NCBI GenBank assembly: GCA_021442155.1
Contig: CM038221.1
Location: 79,190,494 to 79,254,493, forward strand
Direction of reading: 5' to 3'
From: Cymbidium sinense
Lineage: Eukaryota; Streptophyta; Magnoliopsida; Asparagales; Orchidaceae
Length of the DNA stretch: 64,000 nucleotides
Both the position numbers and the translations under genes were made by a program. This document shows, piece after piece, positions 23,371-35,590 of this stretch. How positions within the stretch are numbered: position 1 is the first letter of the stretch; every line of letters begins with the position of its first letter. A model generated the notes under the pieces. The model was not told where the DNA came from. It searched no databases and saw only the letters and a list, made by a program, of their open reading frames with translations.

Positions 23371-24089
23371 TGAATTTGGAGGTTAATGAAAGATGTTATT
23401 ATGGACTTAATAATCTTAGCATCTCTTGGCATGATCGATACAATCCTTTACCATAGATGGCTAGTATTATCCCATTCTTCTAATTTAAAAAGCCATTTTG
23501 GGCCTTAATTGGTGTGCACCATAGAGTCCTTCATGAATTTCAATAATTACTTTATTGGCTTTTTCTATTCCCAAGCACCGTAGTCATATCTGCTCGAAGG
23601 ATCTATGATATAGGGTATTACCAATATAAGCATATAGTTGAAGCCTTTTCTTAAGTTATGCAACCATCGACTTGTTGCTTGGCAGTTTTCTTTCCTTAAA
23701 GTAGTCAATGAAGGGTTGTCTCCAATCTTCCTTCTCTTCTGTTGTAAGGATTTCATCTAGAGGTTTGGGCATTTCCTCAGATTGAGGTCTTTCCTCTTGA
23801 ATAGCCTGAGGCTTGTATTATTGACTTTGAGAAGCAATTTGTAAGGGAGTATAAGGAGCAACAGAAGATGCATCCTACTAATTTGCATTTGATGACCCCT
23901 CTTCCAGTAGTGATTTTAGGTTTGTTGGTTTAATACCCGATGAGTGCAGAAACTAATTAGTATAAAATCATTGTCATCCATACTCACCATTTCTTTAGTT
24001 AACTTAGCTAAACAGTCTACTTTGCTATTCTTAGCTCTACAGACTCGAGTCATAATGACATTTTGGATTTGCTTCATAAGCTTGAGAAC

Positions 24090-24535
24090 TCACTTATGAT
24101 GGTGGGCCAATTCAAGCTTGTTGATTTTGTAAAGGCCCAGCACTTGATTATTGATGAGCTGAGAATCACCATAAACATGTAGATTTTGGACTCCCATAGA
24201 GATATCTTCCTCCAAACCTATTAATAATGCTTCATACACACCTTCATTGTTGGTTTGTGGCTTAATTAAACTATAGGAGTGCTTCATTATACCACCTTCT
24301 GGCATGATCAAGATGTGACCAATGTCAGCTCGAGCCTTTGACAGGTTTGAGGGTTGGGTGTACTTAATAAATGAAGCTCCATCAAAATATAGTTCTCACA
24401 TTTGCTACTTTTTTCATATATATGCATAATTTTCTTATCAAGAAGATCATCATTTAATAATGAATCTGTTGGGATAGGATGTGCAGCATGAAAATATGCT
24501 AGAATTTGCACCTTCATTGCTTTTTGGGGAACATA
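24090..24535 (-). pseudogene. Second (archaeal-type) RNase H of the minus-strand Tat element
   Basis: Minus-strand frames give KVQILAYFHAAHPIP, then LMELHLLS where active copies have a YFDGAS-type start, then TNNEGVYEALLIGLE (conserved Glu) and VYGDSQLINNQV (conserved Asp). This extra RNase H after the RT's own RNase H is the hallmark of the Tat/Ogre group. The first catalytic Asp segment (DGAS) is lost, and one frame change at about 24310 separates the halves. The domain would degrade RNA in RNA-DNA hybrids during reverse transcription. Confidence 0.85.
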
Positions 24536-25936
24536 ATGATATCAAATTGTAACAGAAGAATAGCTCATCATGCTAAGCGACCTGTTAATACTGGTCCTAT
24601 CATCAAGAACTTCAGCAGATCGCTCATTGAGATGAGAGTAATTTTATAAGATAGCTATAATTGCAGAGCTATTGAATAAAGATTAATGCCAAGAAATGCT
24701 TCTCAATTGGAGAATATCATATTTATGCTCTTATTAGTCTTCAACCGATATAATATAGAGCGTTCTCCTTTCCCTCTTCATTATGTTGCACCAACAGAGC
24801 ACCTAGAGATTCTTCAAGTACTGTTGTGTATAAGATGAGAGGTTTTCCTAGGATTGGTGCTACAAGGATAGGCGGATTCAACAAATACTTCCTGATACTA
24901 TCAAAAACCTCTCGACATTTTTTATCTCATTTAAAAGGAGTATCTTTCTTCATTAGTCTTGTAAATGGTTGACATCTACCTGATAGATTTATTATGAATC
25001 TTCTAATAAATGTAAGATGTCCCTACATAGAACAAAGTTGGCGAAGGCTCCCTGGAGGAGGCATTTCAACAATTGCTTTAGTTTTATTGGGATCAGTTTC
25101 AATCCCTCGTGGTGCATAACATATTGAAAGAACTTCCCCGAGGAGACTCCAAAGGCACACTTGTGAGGATTCATCTTGAAATTATATTTTCTGATTCTTT
25201 TAAAGATGATTCTGAAGTTATCGAGATGGTATTTACAATCTATACTTTTGATAATGAGATTATCAACATAGCACTCTACTTTTTGATGAATCAACTCATC
25301 AAATATGCATGTCATAGCCCTTTGGTATGTAGCTCCAGCATTCTTGAAGCCAAAGGGCATGACTGTGTAACAATATATGCCGATTGGCATCCTAAATGAG
25401 GTATGCTTCTCGTCTTCATGAGCCATTTTGATTTAATTTTAACCTGATGATCCATCCATAAATGAGAACATACCATGGTTTAAAGTATTATCCATCAATA
25501 ATTCTGATACAATAAGTGAAAAGTCATCCTTTGGACATATTTTATTTAAGTCCCTAAAGTCGATACAAATATGAATCTGATCATTCTTCTTCTTCACGGG
25601 GATGATATTAGCTATCCAAATGGCATACTTTTCTTTTTGAATGAAAGCAACATCAATGAGCTTCTTTATTTTTGTAATCACCTGCTCTTCAATCTCCAGT
25701 CTCATTCGCTTGGAAGCTTTCTTGATTGGTGTTACATCTGGTTTGATTGCTAGTCTGTAGACCTCCACATTAGGGGATAAGCTTGACATCTCAACATATG
25801 TCCAAGAAAAATAGTCCTTGAATTCATAGAGCAGCATTTTTAATTCTTCCACTTTATTTTTAGGAAGTAGAGCACTGATGAACGTTGGGCAAGGATCTTC
25901 CTCAGTTCCTAGATTAATTTCTTTGAGTTCATCCAT
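24536..25936 (-). pseudogene. Reverse transcriptase and RNase H of the minus-strand Tat element
   Basis: The minus strand begins at 25936 with MDELKEINLG and PTFISALL, a spacer seen before RT in Tat elements. FSWTYVEM and YRLAIKPD follow, then IPVKKKNDQIHICIDFRD (RT block with catalytic Asp) and FSFMDG. After a small shift near 25430, FRMPIGIYCYTVMPFGFKNA and the active-site box follow, which here reads YVDN instead of YVDD (Asn codon at 25259-25261). FGVSSGKF comes next. From about 24990 to 24536 broken frames keep INLSGRCQPF-like, SLGALL-like and YVPQKA-like pieces of the first RNase H. The active-site change and several shifts mean it cannot work. Confidence 0.88.
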
Positions 25937-26086
25937 AGTAGTCGCCTACCCACCATCTTCAAGCTCCTCAGGTGCTGGCTTGGCTTCTACCTCTTCATTA
26001 TTTACAAGATTGATTCTAAAGAAATCATTCTTATTTTCACTATCACCGTCTATTTCCATTCTTGTTATAACATAACAGGTGTTTTC

Positions 26087-27485
26087 TTATAGACAATTAT
26101 CTTGGATGAACCACCCAAGGCCTCTGGTAGTGTGTTTGTTTTTTCTACCAATAGTTTGAGAACTTTTTGGGTACCACATCATTTCAAAGAGTTTCATTCT
26201 CTGTCTGCTTGCTCCGGCATAGACCCCATGCTTACACATTAACACCTGCTTTTTTGGAGAATAGTATTTTGGCATCTTTGTGGGCATAGCTTCTTTCTCT
26301 TCAGATAATTGCATTACCCAATTAGGATCTTTTCCTTGACATCCCTCAGATTTATAAAACAGGCTTCCTGGCCCACGCTTCAAGGAGAGGAGTTACATAG
26401 AAGGTCACCAGTTCTTTGACATTGTCAACTTATCAAGAGTAATTTCTTTGAAATGTTGGGGAGAAATAGGAGTGACTACGAGCGTAGTCTCCATTACCAA
26501 TGGATCTATGATAGGTTTGAAGTATGCATTGCACCTTGCCTTAAAAAGTAAATTTAAACTCATAATCATAGTCAAAGTGATCTTCCTCATTCAACACTTT
26601 GCTTGAAGATTTATATGAACTTCTAGATTTGGCAGAAGCATATTCCTCTTCTTCTTCAGCATCACTGCCCAAATGAGGGATAGTTCTATTTATTTTGGGC
26701 TTGACCTTTATATACCTATGGACATTTGGAGTGATCTCCTTTTCTTTCTTCATCCTCTTTTTATTTTTCTTTTTAACTTGTTCTTTTAAGGGTTTTGAAG
26801 TAGATGTAATATTTTTTAGCTGTTCTATTAGCTTTGACTCCTTCGAAAGGAAGTAACTGACATCTTGATATATTTTCATTTCATGCACCATGAAGGGTTG
26901 CATATCACCCACAATCTTGCATTCTTCATCATCTTTTTTGTATTTCAACACTAATGTAGTGTAAACAAAACAATGCCATATTCATGAAGCCATGGTCGGC
27001 CTAGAAGAGCTCTGAATGAGGTGTTTGCATTGACCACATGAAACTTGGCTTATGTGTAGAAGTCTCTGAATCTGAAAGGGAGGATGAATGACCAAACAAT
27101 TTTCTATCCATTCTCATTAAAACCTTAGGCCTTGACTTTATCTCATACAAGATGTTTTACATCTAGAGATAGCCACTTGAGAGTCCGTAGGTTCATAAGA
27201 TTCACTGAGAAACCAAAATCTATCAGGATCCAAGGTATTATACCTTCATCACTTTCACTTGTAACATACAGAGGGAAATTATGTTATATAGTTCCAAGCA
27301 TGATAACTTCTTCTAAAAATGTGATCTCTGGAGGGTCTTGCAGTACAAAGCCTCCATTAGATTGTTTAATGAAATATGCTTCAAACTTCTCCAACACTTT
27401 AAGAGCTTCAATCAGAGTATTATGGAGATCTTATGATATCATAAGTGCTTCATATATGCTGAGATATGCAAGAATTATCTTTTAA
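26087..27485 (-). pseudogene. Protease-to-RT linker region of the minus-strand Tat element
   Basis: At about 27060-26960 the minus strand reads HVVNAN (across a frame change), then SSSRPTMAS in one frame and [13 protein letters not shown] in the neighbouring one, the motif that follows the aspartic protease. From 26951 to 26541 one frame stays open: LKYKKDDEECKIVGD, a lysine-rich segment (KKKNKKRMKKEKE) and an acidic segment. From 26383 to 26087 another open stretch (MKRGPGSLF..., 98 codons) leads towards the RT. I do not see the DSGS/DTGA-type protease active site clearly. Such linkers are poorly conserved, so the exact domain edges are uncertain. Confidence 0.7.
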
Positions 27486-27572
27486 GTGTGATAGAATATT
27501 ATAGTTAATCCCCTTATTTGTTGAAGGCTTCTTATTTGCATCCTTAGGGATGACCTTTTCATTGATTACAAT

Positions 27573-28960
27573 TTATTTTTTAAAATATTTATTTATTTTT
27601 TCTTTCTTCTGTTGAGGTGGTAGTACTCGACCACTTCTCAACTGTACTTGGGCTACCTCCTTTGGATTTGAATCTTTAGATGAATAAGTTCCTTCAACAT
27701 CGGCTTTCGCTCCTTCCAATGATGAACTTAAAGATTCAGATTCACTACCCAATTTCATATTCTTCATGTCTGCCACCATGACGGGCTCTGATTCACCTTC
27801 ACTTGGGAAGAAGAGTTGATTTCTCCTTGCCTTTATCTTTTCTTGATTTCACTGGAGAGGAGGTAATTACCTTTGTGGATTCTTTCTTCGAGTGCACCAA
27901 CACACTGTCCGATAACATAAATTCTCCATTTTTATACTTTCGCTCTAGCCAATCCTTGAATATATAGCAATCTTCAATGGGATATGGGCAATAGTTAGGA
28001 TTATCAGTCTGCCCCGCTTATTCAGGTCTTTTATACTTTAGTAGTTGGAGACTTGCTTTGAGTGCATGCTCGAATAACTTTGCCACACTTTCCCCTTTTG
28101 AAGGAATACTCTTTGTTTAGCTTTTCCTTGAGGGTTAGGGCTATTAAGTCATTCACTCCTTTCACTTGCTTTGGTCGCTCGCCTTCACTAAAATGACCTC
28201 AAGGCATATCATTACCTCCAAGTATGAGCTTTGGCTTTAAAACGAGATTGAATGACTACTTTAGTCTATCTTAGTAAACATGTTGTTTTTCTTTATTCAC
28301 ATTATAGACTATCTGCTTTCCTTTATCTTTATTGAAGGAGGTGAGATGTGTTTCACCCTTTTTTGGATCCGGAGCTTTACCTCTTTTGGGTTTATCCAGA
28401 TGGCTATCAGAGCTTGATAGGTTTAATTTCTCAAACTTAGCCACTCTATCAAGTAGCTCCTGAAATGTGATAATTGAAGCCATATAGAGATAAGACACCA
28501 TCTTGTCATTGATGTTGCCCATAAGTAGTTGGATTACATGCTCTTCTTCTAATTGTTGGTCACATTTCATGCTTATATTCTGCCAGTGCATAATATGTCT
28601 AATTATTGACTCTTCTTTCTTCCTTTTCTCAAGGGCGAGATCAGTAATAATTGTCTTCTTGATTGCATTGGCGAGCCTTTTGACAAACATATTTTCAAGT
28701 TCTGCAAAAAGTTTTAACTGAGTCATTTGGTAACTTAGCATACCATTCGAAAGTAGTGAAAGTCAGACTGCTGATGAACGCATCGTTGCCCCTTGTGTTG
28801 CCGTACGATGCTTTGAACTTGACTAGATGCTATTTTGGGTTGTCATTCTCATCAAATGTATTGAACTTTGGCACTGAGTAACCCATTGGATATGGAGCTT
28901 GGTCGCACTCCATGGATATGGATGACCCTTATTCACTACCTTTTCTGCCTGCTCCACAGC
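27573..28960 (-). pseudogene. gag of the minus-strand Tat element
   Basis: The best frame runs from 28741 to 28271: MTQLKLFAELENMFVK, a Lys/Glu-rich part with KRKKEESIIRH, then MSYLYM-like and FQELLDRVAKFEK pieces, a typical retrotransposon gag helix-rich region. At about 28010-27930 another frame reads YCPYPIEDCYIFKDW, a decayed CX2HX4C-like zinc knuckle position, followed by ERKYKNGEFMLSDSVL. From 27779 to 27573 the acidic-to-basic segment VQLRSGRVLPPQQKKEK continues towards protease. Gag forms the virus-like particle. Stops and shifts between the pieces show a dead copy. Confidence 0.75.
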
Positions 28961-29480
28961 TATAACAGCTTTGTTCTTCTTGTTCAAGATAGTATTAAGC
29001 TAGGAGGCTGTCATAGCTTCATATATGCTTGGAGCATTTTGGGAAGCAAGATGATGAGATAACTCATTCACTTCACCCTCTCTTTGGGTTCAACTTGCAC
29101 TCCCGAAGCTTATGGGATTAGGTTAACTAAAGGATTATCATGGACACTGGTAGAGGCTTGATGATTATTTAGAGGAATAGGTGTTGGATCTGATATAACA
29201 TTTCTTTGCATCAACTACATCATCGTAGTCATCTGTGCCATCATCTCATTCATCTTTGTATTCAATTGTGCAATCTCTTTATCTTTGGCTTTAATTTGGC
29301 ACTGGATTTGTTTCTATGCCTCTGCCAAAGTGGTTGTGTCTATGGAGGTGGGATTTTCTTCTCTTTCTCCTTCTTCTTATTCTTCTTCTTGTTCTTCTCC
29401 TGAAGAATCAGAGGATGCTTCCTCTATTTGGACATTTTATTGTTCTCTAGGTTGAGGGGGGGAATGGTTGTACGGTGCCT
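28961..29480 (-). pseudogene. gag N-terminal part with acidic/lysine-rich low complexity
   Basis: The minus strand of 29340-29440 is GAA/AGA-rich and would encode a run of Glu and Lys. Downstream pieces such as PIPLNNHQAST and LPKMLQAYM look like a gag leader. No full open frame is left. Confidence 0.45.
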
Positions 29481-31399
29481 ATGTTGATATTGGCGCACGC
29501 TAGATGACTCGCCGACTTTTTGTACCATGTTCACCACTTTGACGGTCATTATATCCTCCTCTTCTTCCTCATCCTCTTGGACATGGATCTATGATCAACA
29601 TCTCCAATGGATTTATGGCTCCAAGTGTGGAATAGAAATTTATTCGATTGGAGGGCTTCTATCGAAGCTAACTTCCTCTTGATGGGATGGAGTTGATTAG
29701 TGACGGGATCCCTTGGAGGATTCTTTAGTGTGTCAATCGTCATGGACTTTATCATCCAGGATCTTCTCCTTAGGTTCTCATTGATGATAAGTTTGAGTTG
29801 GGGCAGATCTCTAGGAGTGCACACTAGATGTCATGCCTTCTCTTTTCTCTAACATAATTTATTTTTGAGGTGTAGGTCACCATATCTACTTGCCCTTCTA
29901 TCAGAACCATTCAATAGTGGATTTTTGGACACATGATCCAAGTGTCACACCTCGATGCTCACTACGCGGGACTTGATTTGGTTGGCAGCTTACCAAGATT
30001 ATGGGAAGAGGTCTTCTTGGACGAGCAGCTCTAACTTCCTTAATGACAGGACCTTGATACTTCCTTTTCATCAATCCTCTCTTCTTATCAACTTTGAGGA
30101 CTCGATACACTCTTGCATATACAGTTTCAAGTTTTCTTGCAAGAGGAGCTAGAGCATGATGTTATCGAGTCCGGAAGGACAACTTGATTTAAATAGTAGA
30201 GCTATTCTGTTTTACCCATTTTAGGTTGTCAAGTCTGTTATGGGTTGGAACACTCACTATTGATTTCACAGTTGATTGTATAACTAACTTCACATGCAAT
30301 AGTTGTTAAGCATGAAGCTCAATGCTTCTTCTTCTTCTCTGCCTCCTAGTGAGCTTGGTTCTAGATGAAGAAGCTTCAACAACATGTCTTCCCATGGTGA
30401 AGGGTCTAGTTGGCAGAGTTGCATTATTCTGGGGTGACCAAAGAGACAGTCTTCCCGGTAACAATCCTTTACATGATAGGAGTTTTTGAGTATCCAAGCC
30501 TCTCAAAGATAGAAGGCTTCTTCAGAGGTGCTCCCATGGCAGTGGGAGTAGTATCCTCAGTAGACATCTTCAGAGATTATTGCACATGGTTTGCAGGATG
30601 TGCACAGGCTTCAACAGATTAAGGCCTAGCAGTATTCATGGCAGCAATTGCTAGGAAATTGACACTACAAAACTAGATGGTAGTCCCAACACTTCTAGCA
30701 TTGATGATGGCATTGGCCAAGCAAATGTTGCCACCTCCAAAAGTAATAGTGAAAGAAGTGTTATGTAGGGTCATTCAGATTATAAGAAAGAAAGGAGAAG
30801 GAGTTTGAGTTCAGTCTTGGACTTGAGAGAGACGGGCGATCGAGAAGCTTGGGGTCCCTTTTATGCTGCTCAAAGTGAGAGAGAGAGAGATGGATGGAAG
30901 AGAAGACTTTGGTAGAGCAAGTGAGGGAGTTTGATCTCAGGCTCAAGAGAGATTAAATGAGAGGAATTGCACGAAAGAGAGGAGTTCTCAGGAGAGGTAG
31001 CTTATGTGTGGAGTGTTACGAGAGAGAGAGATAGACAGGAAATCCCTTTCATTACTCAGCTTACACAGATGAGATGAGAGTTTAGAGTTGCGGGAGAGGA
31101 GATTCGACTGATTGGGGAGGAGCTTGGGAGCTTTCTTTCATGCAAATGGAGGGAGCTCGAGAAGAGAGGAATACCATGTGAATATGGGAAATCGCACATC
31201 TAGGGAGCTCAAGTTCGATTCAAGTTGAATTAGGGCTGGCTAATTACTGCAATTGGTTGGACGTGCGGTAACTAATGAGATGTGTTAAGCGGCAAATTCG
31301 ATTGGCTAAGCAGCTGATTTAATTGAGTGAGTGGGTGACAAGGTTATGTAGAGATTAGGGGTTTAAGTGGCCATTAGTCATTTTAATTGCAATTTAACA
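29481..31399. other. Unassigned 5' region of the minus-strand element
   Basis: It probably includes the leader and part of the 5' LTR of the Tat element, but no primer-binding site or LTR edge could be fixed. On the minus strand near 30590-30480 a frame reads MSTEDTTPTAMGAPLKK then PSIFERLGYSK, resembling the SIFERLG linker found in some plant Ty3 polyproteins; it is isolated. Bases 30870-31040 are rich in GAGA repeats. A 70-codon plus-strand frame at 30410-30622 is not recognised and is judged a chance frame. Confidence 0.4.
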
Positions 31400-31969
31400 T
31401 ATTTTTGAATCAATATTATGAAATTATTTCTTGCAATGAATCATATCAATATATGCATCAATTTTAGGTATTTTCACTGTGTTGGACACAACAACATAGT
31501 TAATTTCATGATCAGAGGTCATTTGAGCAACTTCGCTGATAATCAAAGTGAAATCAAGCTTAAATTACACAACATCGCATTCAAATCGCTCAATGTTCGC
31601 ATAGACTTTGCAAAATTGATCGCGGAAGGTGTCATTTGATAGATTTTAATGTTTTGATGACAATAATATATTCGATTTCATGAACGGAGGTTGTTTATAA
31701 GTCATCGGGGCTTCCTGACCTTGATATGCATGTAATTTTATTAAAAATTAATTTTAATCAGTTAATTGATTATTAATTGACGGAACAGACTTCATTTGAT
31801 TAATTTTAATATTTCAAATGCATTTATGCTATCAAAATTTCAAATCAAGATGCGATCAAATCTAATTATGATTATGACATTTTAAACTCGATTCATGTGA
31901 TGTTCCTCTCATTAATTTTTTATTTTAACTTTCATAATTCATTTGACTTATAAACCATATGTGGAGGTC
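31400..31969. other. Unassigned AT-rich DNA
   Basis: No gene is visible. Phrases such as TTTGATAGATTTTAATGTTTTGATGA at about 31635 loosely recall 62.8 kb, suggesting a distant shared repeat. Confidence 0.35.
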
Positions 31970-33560
31970 AACACTCACCAGTCCCTAACCATTTCCTGCC
32001 ACCTATGCCAGTTGGAAGGCTATCAAAGGCTAAACTAATCTCATGGCTTGATTCACTTGTGGAGGAGAGTATACTCTTCCCCTTGCATTCAAACTCCACA
32101 TACACATTCAATAGAGCCTATGCATCAGTCACCAAGATTCCCTCTGCCTCTCGAGTACCCCATTACTGGCGAGATCAACCCCACCTCAAACTCAAGCCTC
32201 CTTTCTGTCCAATCTAACTAAAACTCCACCAAATATAAATTAACTCTTTCTACACCTTCCTTATACTCATGTGAACCAAAACAAATAGATCCCCCACTCT
32301 GTTCGATCACCAAAAGTCCAAGTCCATTCAAACTCTGACGTGCAGCAGTGGAGCTGAGCATTCAGAGCAACCAATAAGAGCCAAGGAAGGATCTTCTCAA
32401 TAGGACTTCACCTATTCAAGATGAAGCTACCTCGATTGATGGATCACTTTTTAGCTCTAATGAGGTAATCCTCTCAAACCATAGTTTCGATCACTTAGAT
32501 GTTGGTATTTTATAAAAAGAAATTTGTAATGTGACACAAATCAAGAAATTGTACCCCTTTATAATGCTTCCATGATCGATTTGGAGTCAAATCCTTCATT
32601 GAACGAGCTCAACAAGCTTAGATTGGATAGTGAAAGGCAAACTATGTTCAACTCTTATCGCGGGTCCATGAAGGATCATTGACTGTCTATTCTGCAAGAT
32701 TAGAACAGACGATCATGATTAAATCCATTTAAAATTTTAATTTAAACAATGGGATTAATCTTCACTGTAATTCATGATCAGACTATTGAGGAGAAAGTGC
32801 ATCTGCCGTCACTATGTCATCCATGTGGGATGATTTAAATGACCAATCCCATGTCACCATGTGGAAAGCACTACTGCTCCAGTGCCAATGTGGCACTGAC
32901 TATGTAAGTAGATAAATGAGAGTTTAAACTGTAATTTAATTAACCAAAACTTTGAAAATCATAACTAATTATAGAAAAATCTATAAATTATAAATAAACC
33001 TATTTTAGATAGCTTAAATAAAAGAGAATTAAAGAAAAATATAACTCCTATTTTTTGTTAAGTGGACATTGCTTAATTAGAGTTTAAAATTTCACTTAAT
33101 TATCTTAAAAATTAGTGTAATCACTCCTTGGGTTAACATGTACTTCTCATGATTTTCTTAAGACAATTTGTTAAGAAATTTAGGAAATCTTAATTTTCAA
33201 ACCCTAATTAACCATTTTATGCATTTAATAATTATTTATAATTAATAAAATTATAAAAATAATTTTGGGATCTCAATTAAACATTAAGGCAGTAAGAGTG
33301 ATCTTAGGGATTAATTGGGACCCTTAGTTCTAATTATTTTCCTTAAATCATCTTAATGTGCTTTTAATTAATTAATTAAAATAATTAATTAACCTAATGC
33401 TTAAAAATCATTATAATTAGCATAAAAAAAGTTAACCAAACCCTTTTTGTGCTTAGCTAACCGATCACTTAGAAAAAATACTTTTGAGGATGCCCTTCAT
33501 CATTTTTATTGAGATTTGTAAAGTATCTTTTCTCATTGGGCAAATTGATATATATTCAAC
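31970..33560 (+). repeat. R1 dispersed repeat, copy c (middle part)
   Basis: It matches the 7.1-8.6 kb part of copy a in order: GAGTATACTCTTCCCCTTG versus AAATATACTCCTCC, GAAGCTACCTC...AATGAGGTAAT versus GAAGCTACCTC...GATGAGGTAT, CCATGTGGAAAGCACTAC versus CCACCATGTGTGGG, then an AATTTAATTAACC segment and TTAATTAATTAAAATAATTAATTAACC. No gene is visible. Confidence 0.6.
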
Positions 33561-33589
33561 TAAATTTCCCCTAACATTACGTTAAGGTT

Positions 33590-33860
33590 TATTTAGATCT
33601 GAGTTTTACTTTCTATGACCATAATCCTTCATAGTTAATTACCCCTCTTAGCACAATAAGTGAGCACTCTTGATTAAGGTAAGAAACAAACATATCTTCG
33701 TGATATGAATCAGTGTCTAATGGGTGTGTGTGGTATGACATAGATGACTGTCTAAGAGGAATAGGAGAATAATCTCGATCAAGATCCCATGGTTCTCTCA
33801 TTCCAGGATTATATTATTCTAGACTACTAACATCAAAGTGCTAGTTGTAATGTCTAGAGA
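33590..33860 (+). repeat. Module N, copy 2
   Basis: It shares TTTAGATCTGAGTTTTAC, ATAGTTAATTACCCCTCTTA, GAGCACTCTTGATTAAGG and GATCAAGATCCCATGGTT with the copies at 18.48 and 60.65 kb. It follows R1 copy c directly, as copy 1 follows R1 copy b. Confidence 0.65.
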
Positions 33861-33919
33861 GTCTGATTAGCAGCCATGGGTTACCTTATTTTAGATATCT
33901 CGAGTAGATTAGAGGTTTA

Positions 33920-34400
33920 GTGTAGGGGTGTTCGCATGACGAACATATGTGCTAGATTTAAGTTATGCATGCATTACAAGAATGGGGTAGACTTACATAG
34001 ATTTGAAAGTCGTTAGATTGGACTTACATCATTTTGGAATGCCAGTATTATATAGGTGTTCACATGGTGAATGAATTATAATTTGTTTGCATGGTGAACA
34101 TATTAGTTGGACCTACATCCCATGGAATGCCAATTAGGGTGGGATGCATTGTAAGTATGGGTCAGACTTACATTGACTAGAAAGCTGGCAGATTGAACTT
34201 ACATCCCTTTGGAATGTGAGTATTATGTAGGTGTTCACATGGTGGATGAATTATAATATGTTGCATGGCGAATGTATTGGTTGGACTTACATCCCTTGGA
34301 ATGATAGTATTACATAGGTGTTCACAACGTGAATACATTATAAGTTATTTGCATGATGAATGTATTGGTTGGACTTACATTCCTTTATGGAACTTTCACG
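33920..34400 (+). repeat. Irregular tandem repeats, ~96-165 bp spacing
   Basis: GGTGTTCACATGGTG followed by AATTATAA, TTGCATG and TTGGACTTACATCCC recurs at about 34056, 34221 and 34317, with a diverged first unit near 33926. Spacing of 165 and 96 bp indicates unequal units. Confidence 0.7.
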
Positions 34401-34459
34401 ATAGGAAGTCAATGCAATGAGACTATAGTTTCCATAAAAATGTTTGAAAGTAGGTTGGC

Positions 34460-34900
34460 AGATTGACCAACACTTTGGTGCTAGTTGTGTAGCATCGCGA
34501 CGCCAGTCAAAAGATGATTCAAACTGACTAACATGTTAGTAGGTGCATTTAGCGAATGGGACAAGCTTTTTGACCAACACTATAGCACTGAGATAGAGCA
34601 TCACGGTGCCACATCAATTTTTGATGCACTTTTCAATTTTGATCGGTTATAAAATTAATAGTAATAAATAATAATAAATGCACTTTTTGACCAGCAAAGT
34701 TATCATTTTGACTAGTTAATCGAAGCCTAGGCGTTGCATGTGAGTGTTGCAACACTAGTTCTTTATTTCAAATCTGATAGGATAACTCCTCGGTGTTGCC
34801 ATTGTAGTGCTGCGATGCGAGTTCTTTGTTCTAGGACAAGGGAGGATAATGCCTCAGTGCTACTTTTGTAGTGCCATGATGTTAGTCCTAGTTTATAATT
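34460..34900 (+). repeat. Short-unit 'GTGCT...GTGCCATGATG' repeats
   Basis: Sentences of the form 'TCGGTGTTGC ... GTAGTGCTGCGATGC ... AGTTCTTTG' recur at about 34470, 34560, 34725, 34790 and 34850. Related phrases occur at 40590-40820 and 45440-45580. Placed right before the ORF start at 34994, this is probably LTR or leader of the retroelement that was later hit by the hAT element. Confidence 0.5.
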
Positions 34901-34993
34901 TGGGTTGTAGATTTTCATTCTATTATTTCCTTAGTATAAGCATTCTTAGAGTTTCTCTTTCCTTCTGCTTTCTCTCACACTAAAAAAATAATC

Positions 34994-35049
34994 ATGCCAC
35001 TCAAGAGGCTTACTAGAAAGAGAAGGACAATTTTAAGCGAAGCTAATAG
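34994..35049 (+). pseudogene. 5' part of a plant retroelement ORF interrupted by the hAT insertion
   Basis: An ATG at 34994 opens MPLKRLTRKRRTILSEAN, a basic start, and runs straight into the left target duplication (GCTAATAG, 35042-35049). On the other side of the hAT element the same frame continues at 39883. The basic N-terminus followed by an ERGF-like box (here ERSF) is the look of the 'putative plant transposon protein' ORF of large plant retroelements. A 91-bp TC-rich leader precedes it. The class is inference from the right half. Confidence 0.65.
35042..35049. repeat. Left target-site duplication of the hAT element (GCTAATAG)
   Basis: It is identical to 39875-39882; 8 bp is the standard hAT duplication length. 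Confidence 0.95.
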
Positions 35050-35309
35050 TAGGGGTGTCGAAAAATGACTCGACTCAAAAAATCCAGGTTATGGTTTGTA
35101 AAATAGATTTTGAGTTGGGTTAGTGTCATAATAATTGACATGAATTAATTTGCAAGTCGGGTTTGTGTTGACCCAGAAAACCTGAAATTGACCCTAAATG
35201 ACTCGAATGACTCAGGTCTGGATTCCACGCGATCCGTCGAGCAAAGAGTAAGCCATTCGATCAGTTCGATGGCCCAGATTATTCATAAATTCCTTTAGAT
35301 GAAATAAAA

Positions 35310-35590
35310 TGCCAGAATGGAAAGTGGCAGAAGCCAAAGCCCTAATTTCTCATACTTCCTTTGTGCTTGCGGCTCTACCTCTTCTCGAGTCTGTGGCTTT
35401 GGCAGTGTGGCCTCTTTGCATTCCATCTCCGCATCTCTCAGCTCCTAATCGGGAAGGCCGAAGGTAAATACTGTGGAAGTGAGCGAAGGCCGAAAGCCGA
35501 ATCACTCCCAATCGACGTTGCCATCTCAGCATCTTCTTTCTCTCGACTCTCCGTCATCCTTCTTCTTTCTCTCATTCCACATATGAGGTA
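35310..35590 (+). other. Probable 5' untranslated exon of the hAT element
   Basis: This block is GC-richer than its surroundings and CT-rich near its end, and stops at ATGAG followed by GTAATCG, a good splice donor. The transposase ATG at 36215 lies four bases after an acceptor-like TTTTTCAATTTAG. A leader exon with a ~0.6-kb intron is plausible; a captured host fragment is the alternative. No protein in it is recognised. Confidence 0.45.

Noticed and set aside
25109..25399. Plus-strand ORF of 96 codons
   Set aside because: It lies opposite the reverse transcriptase and is a shadow of that coding sequence.
30410..30622. A small plus-strand membrane-like protein of 70 codons
   Set aside because: No family resemblance, no continuation, and the opposite strand gives retroelement-like text.
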